From positions 337,767-349,655 of the forward strand of contig NW_022985220.1 of NCBI RefSeq assembly GCF_010093535.1: a stretch of 11,889 bases of DNA. Direction: 5' to 3'. Source of the stretch: Lindgomyces ingoldianus (taxonomy: Eukaryota > Ascomycota > Dothideomycetes > Pleosporales > Lindgomycetaceae). The translations under genes and the position numbers were made by a program. The notes beneath the pieces are model-generated. The model saw nothing but the letters and a program-made list of their open reading frames with translations. It made no database searches and had not been told where the DNA came from. How positions within the stretch are numbered: the stretch's first letter is position 1; each line of letters opens with the position of its first letter. Of this stretch, positions 6,850 through 11,889 are shown piece after piece.

Positions 6850-7489
6850 TAGTTGTTTAATATAAGGCCTTTAAGTTAGTCTAGCTGTATTAGGCTTAGT
6901 ATTCTTTAAACTTAGCAGTGTAGGCTTATACTAATTTTTTTTAATATAATTTATCTATCTTATTTATAGCTATGTTTTCTTTGTTAATTAGTTTATAAAT
7001 TCTAGTGAAAGATTCTTTAAAGTTTTGCACATTACTAAATATATATTAGGTGCTGTTAGGCAGAGTTGTGCCTGTAGTCCTGTAGAATCTATAGTAGTCT
7101 GCGTAGGGTTAGAACTAAATAGCTAGGCTTTCTTTAAAGTGTAAACCTATTTATTTCTTTATTAGTTTTAAAAGCTTCTAGATTATAACTTATATATAAG
7201 TTATATTATGTAAAGAATAGTTTTAGGTCTTTTAATAATTTTAAAAATAGCTTTAAAAAGTGTATTTATAGTAACTTTTTAGCTGCTATAAAGTTTCTTT
7301 CCTTTAGTATATACTCTAGTGTAGTAATTTGCAACTGTAGATTGTTAATTTAGTTAGTTGCCTTTTCTAAGAATAAGGTCTAGGTGCTTTGTAATAGCGT
7401 AGGTTCTGCTATTTTATAGGAATTGTTAGAGTTTATACTTTATAAGAGATAGTAATTAAAGTTATAATATTTATATACTCGCTTTATCT
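6850..7489 (-). pseudogene. Moderately RIPped stretch with decayed minus-strand frame, family unknown
   Basis: This stretch retains more TpG and CpA than its neighbours. On the minus strand one frame is open for 44 codons (6991-7122) and contains D-S-T-G-L-Q-A-Q-L-C-L-T-A-P-N. Outside that run it is interrupted by TAA/TAG. It could be a gag-like or other element-encoded protein whose 5' leader is island B at 7490-7655, but no diagnostic motif such as a zinc knuckle or catalytic residues was found. The assignment to any family is therefore withheld. Confidence 0.25.
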
Positions 7490-7655
7490 TATAAGGTGGC
7501 GTTTAGCGCTCAGCTCTGTAGGAAAGAGGTAGGTAAGGTGGGACACCCTTGGGTGTACAGGCTGTAGCAGTCCCTTACTAGGCGAAGGGGGGTTTAGAGG
7601 ATAGAGCGGTTATAGTTCTCTCTAACAACTATATAAGAAAGTTAGAGGAACAATT
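7490..7655. other. GC-richer island B, possible LTR in minus orientation
   Basis: A block of conserved GC-rich sequence includes TGTAGGAAAGAGG at 7517, a perfect ACACCC/GGGTGT stem and CTCTCTAACA ending at 7627. The minus strand would start TGTTAGAGAG and end CTTTCCTACA, LTR-like termini with partial inverted similarity. No 5-bp target duplication was found at these or nearby limits, so exact ends stay open. Confidence 0.4.
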
Positions 7656-7685
7656 TTAGTATAAAATAATAATTAAGAGTATATA

Positions 7686-7758
7686 ACGTACTTTACAGGC
7701 AAGTTGCTTACACACCTAAGTTACTTACTTTTACTAAGACTTTACTAAACTACTTTTT
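7686..7758 (+). mobile_element. Second copy of TIR transposon end, truncated
   Basis: It starts ACGTACTTTACAGGCAAG after TA (7684-7685) and matches the first 73 bp of the arms of the element at 4349-5446. The match stops abruptly in a T-run at 7758, where an LTR begins with TGTAAGAG. The rest of this copy was not found in the window. Confidence 0.85.
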
Positions 7759-7961
7759 TGTAAGAGCACTGTGAAGCAGGAAGCATGAAGCGCAGAAGGG
7801 GGTACAGGATAGTATTAATAGACGAATCCTTAAGGAGACTCAGGGGTTCGTGAGAGGATATATATATATGTGCTAGGGCACGTGACAGGACGTTATGTGC
7901 CTAAGGCTAGGCTAAGGGCTCTCTAGGGAGAGTCTAAGACATGTCTAAGTTAACTATAACA
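7759..7961 (-). repeat. 3' LTR of an LTR retrotransposon, minus orientation (203 bp)
   Basis: On the minus strand the LTR starts TGTTATAGTT at 7961 and ends GCTCTTACA at 7759. It is directly preceded by a polypurine tract, the order expected for a 3' LTR. It is GC-richer and little RIPped, with a GATATATATATATG stretch at 7857-7870. The outer side is the truncated TIR end at 7758. No matching second LTR was seen towards 11889, so the element is truncated, rearranged or longer than the window. The superfamily is uncertain. Confidence 0.7.
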
Positions 7962-7964
7962 TAG

Positions 7965-7976
7965 CCCCCCTTCTTC
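7965..7976 (-). promoter_or_regulatory. Polypurine tract of the minus-strand LTR element
   Basis: The minus strand reads GAAGAAGGGGGG, then CTA and the LTR start TGTTATAG. It resembles the TRIM tract AAGAAGGGGGA with the same three-base gap to TG. Confidence 0.7.
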
Positions 7977-8000
7977 TGCAGGTTGTCCTTAATCCTGCAA

Positions 8001-8105
8001 TTAGATAAGTGGGATATTATAGTAACTTAGACTAGCCCTAGGCAGACCTGCAGTGGGGACTGTATAGGTTACACCTAAGTAGTACTTATTACTAGTAACT
8101 AAACT
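8001..8105 (-). pseudogene. Stop-free tail of a decayed frame upstream of the polypurine tract
   Basis: A minus-strand run of 34 sense codons ends in TAA at 8001-8003, 24 bp before the polypurine tract at 7976. It includes T-Y-T-V-P-T-A-G-L-P-R-A-S-L-S-Y-Y. The position fits the C-terminus of the retrotransposon polyprotein, but no conserved RNase H or integrase motif could be confirmed and the run may be chance. Confidence 0.3.
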
Positions 8106-8949
8106 TTAGAAAACCTTAGTAAAAAAAAACTATATTTAAAAAAGTATAACTAAGTAATTTAGAATATTATTACTAGCGCTATAGCTACTAATATAAGGTG
8201 TTTTTATTTTATTAGGTTAAGCCTAATAGGCCTATAAAAGCTAAGTAAAGTAAATAAACTATAATTAAAAAGCTTACTTTTATAAAAGTAACTTAAAATT
8301 ATAACTTTTTTTTTTTACTATTTAGTTAAAGTCTACTTTTAAAAGTTTTAAAGTTTTAGTTTTAGTACTTATAAGTACTATAAAGCATTTATAAATGTAC
8401 TACTTTTATATAAGTAGTTGTTTTTAGAAAGATAGTTATTAGTAAGCTTATAATATTATAATTTTATTTAAAATAGCTTAAAGTTTTAATATATTACTAA
8501 AATAGTTTTAAAGTTAGTGCTATAAAGCTTTTAAAACTAAGTCTATAGCTACTTTAGTCTAAAGTTATAAGTACTAAATAAAAAAGTATAGTGCTATATA
8601 AGTAAGTTATTTTACTAGTTTTTTTAAGTACTAATAAATTAGTGCTTTAAAGATATCTTTATATGTAAAATACTTAAAGATAATGCTTTTAATATATTAC
8701 TATTTACTAAAAGTAGTTACTTTTTTAGTTAGTTAAGTGTAAGCATAATTAATAGTTTTTTTAAGCTACTTATATGTTTTCTTATCTCTTTAATGTTCTA
8801 TACTAAGTAAGTTATAAGTAGTAAGGCTTTAAAGTAAGTATAAGTTTAAGTATAAAACACTATTTTTACTATTTTTAAACCTCTTTTTTTTACTTTTACT
8901 TTAGCTTTTTTTTAACTAGTTTTTTTAGCTATAACTTTATTTTTTTTAC
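8106..8949. other. RIP-saturated DNA, probably body of the minus-strand LTR element
   Basis: This is extreme CpT/ApG-only sequence; in 8281-8340 all five C precede T and all three G follow A. It lies where the internal region of the element with the 3' LTR at 7759-7961 should be. No protein motif survives that I can identify. Confidence 0.5.
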
Positions 8950-8954
8950 TATGC
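8950..8954. repeat. Target site duplication TATGC, left
   Basis: TATGC stands directly before TGTCGCG and is repeated exactly at 9152-9156. Confidence 0.85.
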
Positions 8955-9151
8955 TGTCGCGTATACTAAGAGCCTTGGCTGGGGCTCAGAGCCTAGGACT
9001 AGGGCTTAGAGCCTGGGACGCAGCTTGGGATCTGGAGATATTATGTTCTGAAGCTTAGTGTATATAAGGAGAGCCCTCAGCTCTCTTAGATAGCAGGGTC
9101 ACTTTATCTAATCTTCTAAACAGCTACTGCCAGGCTATTTTATCCTCTACA
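8955..9151 (+). mobile_element. Solo LTR (197 bp) with TATGC target duplication
   Basis: The LTR starts TGTCGCG, ends CTCTACA and is bracketed by a perfect, non-AT-only 5-bp duplication. There is no internal region, polypurine tract or primer site, so it is a solo LTR. A TATA box (TATATAAGG, 9061-9069) is followed by a GAGAGC/GCTCTC hairpin, indicating plus orientation and a likely transcription start nearby. Upstream lie two imperfect direct repeats of about 21 bp (GGGCTCAGAGCCTAGGACTA-like, 8977-9018) that may be enhancer motifs. It is GC-rich and almost free of RIP changes. Confidence 0.88.
9061..9069 (+). promoter_or_regulatory. TATA box of solo LTR
   Basis: TATATAAGG in a GC-rich context, followed by GAGAGC-CCTCA-GCTCTC, which can fold as a 6-bp stem. 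Confidence 0.6.
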
Positions 9152-9156
9152 TATGC
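9152..9156. repeat. Target site duplication TATGC, right
   Basis: Exact repeat of 8950-8954. Confidence 0.85.
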
Positions 9157-9788
9157 TTATTACATCTCTTACTTAGTGCTTTAAAGAGAAGATTTTTATA
9201 TATGTCTATAAGCTCTCTTTTTACTTAAAGCCTTAGCTACTACTTATTTAAAAATAGTGCTATAGCTATGTTACTGCGCTATTATTTAAAAAAAGTAGTA
9301 AAAAGCTTTTAGCTTTCAATTTTTATATAGCTATAAACACTAGTATATGCTTAAAAAGTATACTATTTAGTGTTTATAAAAGTTATACTAATAAAAAGGT
9401 AAGTAGCTATGTAAAAGTAAGTCTTTTTAAAGCTTTTTAAGTTTATACTAACTTTATATAGCTTAACTTTTACTTTTACTATGCTAAAAATATTTTCTAG
9501 TATTATATTAACTAAGCTTTTAACTATAATAAATATGCTATTAAAACTATAAGTAACTTAAGTTAAAAACCTAACTTAAATACTAAGGCTTAGCTTTACA
9601 ATTAAAAAATTTTTTTTTATATGCACTAGCCTTTAAAAGCATATTAATGCATACTTTTAGTAGCTAAAGTGTAAGACTAAGAGCTTTACACTAGGAAAGT
9701 ATGCTTAGTAGTGTTAAGTTTTCTAGAAATATAACTATAAGCAGTATAACGTATGTCTTAGTATTATAAGTTATTTAAATTATAGCTA
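9157..9788. other. RIP-like AT-rich DNA without visible content
   Basis: No coding trace or element end was recognised. A few CpA/TpG steps remain around 9635-9660, which is not enough to define an island. Confidence 0.5.
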
Positions 9789-9793
9789 ACTTT
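9789..9793. repeat. Target site duplication ACTTT, left
   Basis: ACTTT precedes the 5' LTR of TRIM copy 3 and is repeated at 10397-10401. Confidence 0.88.
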
Positions 9794-9946
9794 TGTAAGG
9801 CCGGGATGGCGCTTACGTGTAAGGCCGAGATGGTGCTTACGTGCGACAGGTATATATACTATTCTGTACATAATAATTAACTGTTAGTTAATTATTTGCA
9901 CCTTTTTAGTTATATTAGCAGAGTAGTGCAGAGCCTTATCCTTACA
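9794..9946 (+). repeat. 5' LTR of TRIM copy 3 (153 bp)
   Basis: It has 24-bp units at 9794-9817 and 9818-9841, TATATATA at 9851-9858, and the AATAATTAAC/GTTAATTATT stem with a TGTTA loop. It ends ATCCTTACA at 9946, where the 3' LTR has GTCCTTACA. Confidence 0.9.
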
Positions 9947-10243
9947 TAATAATTAACTAATAACAAGGACAGTTGCGCGTTTAACCTACACCTTAGACAG
10001 CTTAGCTAGTTTTTAGACTAAAACGTAAGGCAGCCTCTTCTAGCGCTACGTTGTAGCTGCTAGGAGGTCTAGTGTATATAGCTTAGCTAGCGTGGCCACT
10101 GAGCGTTGCGTCGTGTTTATCCCGCGCCTCTGGGCCGCATGTGGTCAGCCTCTGGCCGGTAACCGAGTCATGCGCATGGCGCCTCTGAGCTGCGGGTAGG
10201 TCATGTGACGCCTGGGACATGCGTCTGCTAAGAAGGGGGATAA
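9947..10243 (+). other. TRIM copy 3 internal region, non-coding
   Basis: It aligns with 555-852 and, at its end, with 1-80. GC-rich motifs such as GCGTTGCGTCGTG, GCCTCTGG (twice) and CATGCG (several times) give it many CpG sites that escaped mutation. No protein frame is evident. Confidence 0.8.
10230..10240 (+). promoter_or_regulatory. Polypurine tract of TRIM copy 3
   Basis: AAGAAGGGGGA, then TAA and the 3' LTR start. Identical to copies 1 and 2. Confidence 0.88.
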
Positions 10244-10396
10244 TGTAAGGCTAGGATAGCGCTTACGTGTAAGGCCAAGATAGTGCTTACGTGCGACAGG
10301 TATATATACTATTCTGTACACAATAATTAACTGTTAGTTAATTATTTGCACCTTTTTAGTTGTATTAGCAGAGTGGTGCAGAGCCCTGTCCTTACA
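10244..10396 (+). repeat. 3' LTR of TRIM copy 3 (153 bp)
   Basis: It has 24-bp units at 10244-10267 and 10268-10291, a TATA-like box at 10301-10308, and ends CTGTCCTTACA at 10396. ACTTT follows. Confidence 0.9.
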
Positions 10397-10401
10397 ACTT
10401 T
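10397..10401. repeat. Target site duplication ACTTT, right
   Basis: Exact repeat of 9789-9793. Confidence 0.88.
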
Positions 10402-11575
10402 ATTTTAAAGTAGTTTTAGTAGTGTTAGTAAAAACTATTTAAATAATACTATTATTTAGTTTAAGTTTAAGGTAATTTTTTTTAAAAATAGCTACACAAC
10501 TAACTAAAAGAAACAGTAGTACTACTATAGGCTAAATATACCTGCTACTAAAAAGGTAAGCTTACTAGTTATAAATTAGTAGTCTAGTATAGCATAAATA
10601 AAGTAAAAGTATATAAAACTTTTATTTAACTAAAAAAGTAGCTAGTAATGTTTTTTAAAAAATTTAAAATTTTTTTTATTATATATATAGATAATACTTA
10701 GTCTAGACTTTACTTAGGACCTCTCTAAGTCTAATGTAGCTCTAGACAGTACCTTTAATATAGACATTTTTACTATGCTCTAAGTTATAACTTTATAAGC
10801 TACATAAAGTTAAAATTTTATAGTAAAAAGTATAAGTTATTACTTTATTTTTTTTATTTATATGCTAACTTTTTTTAGCAATTCCTGCGTTGTAGAGTTT
10901 AGATTACATTAGGTTTTACTATAAGTGCTAAAGTTAGTGTAGTTATACTCTAAAAAGTACTTATAAATATAGTGTTTAGCTATTACTTTTATTATAATAT
11001 ATTATAAACAGTAAGCTAATAATTTTATAAAACTTTTTTATAGTTATTAAGGTGTTTTTTTTAAGTTTTTAAGTAAAGTTTTTAAAAGGCTACTTAAGCT
11101 ACTTTATAAAAAACTATTATTCTACTTTTAAATCTTTATGTTTAAAAATTCTTTTAACTTTATAGTAGTCTTTACTATTTATTTCTAGAACATGTAAAGG
11201 CTTAGGCTAGAAAGGCTTTTTTTTAAAGAAGTTTATTCTATTACTTTAGCAGTAAAATATAAAAAATAAAATAAATTTTTTACATTAATTATAGTAAGTT
11301 TAGCTAGTATACTAGCTTTTTAATTTTCTTAAGTACTTTAAAAAGTTTTAAGTATGTTACATTAAGCTTTTTTAATAAATACTATATTTTAATATACTTT
11401 AACTTTAAGATAACTTAATCTCTTACACTAAAGTGCTTTTGTAAATACTTAGTGTTATACTATTTAACTTAGTGCTGCTGTGCCTATTTAAGGCATAAGT
11501 ATATAGTTTTTTATTACTTATTTTATTTTAAAAAATAAGCAACTACTTAGTTTTATAAAGCTAGTTGTCTGTACG
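10402..11575. other. RIP-saturated AT-rich DNA, origin unresolved
   Basis: A plus-strand frame from about 10878 to 11230 has mainly TAA/TAG stops and could be a decayed coding region, but no motif is recognisable. It lies beside the LTR-like island at 11576 on the outer side, so it is not obviously part of that element. Confidence 0.4.
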
Positions 11576-11682
11576 CAGCAGCAGCGTCACGGTCTGGATA
11601 CAAGCGATCGCGCACGAGCAGGACCACGTATCTATGTCACATAATGCTTGTGCGCGAACCTCTGTGCGCAAACATCTAGATA
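11576..11682 (-). repeat. Probable 3' LTR, minus orientation (about 107 bp)
   Basis: A GC-rich island whose minus strand would begin TATCTAGATG (TGTCTAGATG before a G-to-A change) and end GTACAGACA at 11576. That gives TGTCT/AGACA inverted ends. A polypurine tract lies immediately upstream on the minus strand. The final GTACAGACA is identical to the end of the LTR at 6147-6352. No second LTR or target duplication can be seen, because the element would continue past the window end. Confidence 0.45.
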
Positions 11683-11683
11683 T

Positions 11684-11695
11684 CCCCCTTTTTCT
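11684..11695 (-). promoter_or_regulatory. Possible polypurine tract next to the LTR at 11576
   Basis: The minus strand reads GAAAAAGGGGGA just before the LTR start, similar to the TRIM tract AAGAAGGGGGA. Confidence 0.45.
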
Positions 11696-11889
11696 CTGTA
11701 CAAAAAAAAGACAAGAGTAATAGAACTAAAAACATGTTACTTTTACTTTACCTACTTTATATACTATGCACACTATACACTACTTTTACTTTTGCTACTT
11801 AAGTGCTTATACTATAAGCAGCTAGCTATTAGAGCTTATTTAATACTAATTAGTAGTTAATTTAATTAACTATAAATTAGTAAAAGTAA
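11696..11889. other. AT-rich end of window
   Basis: If the LTR reading at 11576-11682 is right, this is the start of that element's internal region on the minus strand. A short plus-strand frame (11648-11860) covers it and part of the LTR but has Tyr/Leu-rich low-complexity content, and I do not regard it as a gene. Confidence 0.4.

Larger units (their letters stand above)
9794..10396 (+). mobile_element. TRIM element copy 3, complete (603 bp)
   Basis: Complete copy: 5' LTR 9794-9946, internal region 9947-10243, 3' LTR 10244-10396, flanked by perfect ACTTT duplications. Both LTRs are 153 bp and have two 24-bp start units. The internal region is 297 bp and matches copy 2 along its length with fewer C-to-T changes, so this is the best template for a consensus. 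It encodes nothing recognisable. The polypurine tract AAGAAGGGGGA is at 10230-10240. As in copy 2, no tRNA-complementary primer site follows the 5' LTR. Instead AAGGACAG (9965-9972) is complementary to the CTGTCCTT found at the end of the unmutated LTR (10386-10393). Confidence 0.93.

Noticed and set aside
1010..9788. Mitochondrial, plasmid or apicomplexan origin because of the AT content
   Set aside because: GC islands with LTR structure, a chromovirus integrase and loss of CpA/TpG with transitions on both strands fit nuclear fungal repeats under RIP much better.
10878..11230. Plus-strand frame with only TAA/TAG stops
   Set aside because: Same reason: stop spectrum is explained by composition and no family motif is visible.
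11648..11860. Plus-strand frame of 70 codons
   Set aside because: It begins inside the LTR-like island and runs into AT-rich DNA. The hydrophobic Tyr/Leu-rich tail reflects base composition, not a membrane protein.

Overview
The window looks like a transposon graveyard from the AT-rich, gene-empty part of a filamentous ascomycete (Pezizomycotina) genome. No intact protein-coding gene was found. Most of the DNA is extremely AT-rich and carries the signature of repeat-induced point mutation (RIP): CpA and TpG are almost gone, TpA is abundant, and nearly every surviving C stands before T and every surviving G after A. Recognisable coding traces are broken by TAA/TAG stops where Gln (CAA/CAG) or Trp (TGG) is expected. 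Short GC-richer islands interrupt this background, and most of them can be read as LTRs or very short LTR elements.

Layout. (1) 1-209, 427-1004 and 9794-10396 are one 3' fragment and two complete copies of a terminal-repeat retrotransposon in miniature (TRIM). Its LTRs run TGTAAGG...CCTTACA and are 128-153 bp long. The internal region of about 298 bp has no coding capacity, a polypurine tract abuts the 3' LTR, and both complete copies have perfect 5-bp target duplications (AGGTC and ACTTT). (2) 2865-4346 on the minus strand is a RIP-killed Ty3/Gypsy chromovirus integrase with zinc finger, DD35E core, C-terminal GPY/F-like region and chromodomain in one uninterrupted frame. All four zinc ligands have become Tyr. 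(3) That integrase is broken at 4347 by a 1,098-bp DNA transposon (4349-5446) with about 480-bp inverted arms and TA flanks. (4) 5449-7685 holds unresolved GC islands, an AT-rich degenerate minisatellite and a probable solo LTR (6147-6352) inside that minisatellite. (5) At 7686-7758 a second copy of the TIR transposon end is cut by an LTR plus polypurine tract in minus orientation (7759-7976). (6) 8955-9151 is a solo LTR with a perfect TATGC target duplication. (7) 11576-11695 is another probable LTR/polypurine-tract junction in minus orientation. The rest is RIP-saturated DNA with no identifiable content.

The elements form a relative history: a chromovirus inserted and was invaded by the TIR transposon, and LTR elements hit another copy of that transposon. 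The long elements were destroyed by RIP, while LTRs and TRIMs of about 0.1-0.6 kb largely kept their CpA/TpG. This fits the length dependence of RIP. The most interesting system is the TRIM family. It has a variable 24-bp repeat at its LTR start, a strong hairpin in the LTR, no recognisable tRNA primer site, and an inverted repeat across the LTR/leader junction that could indicate self-priming.
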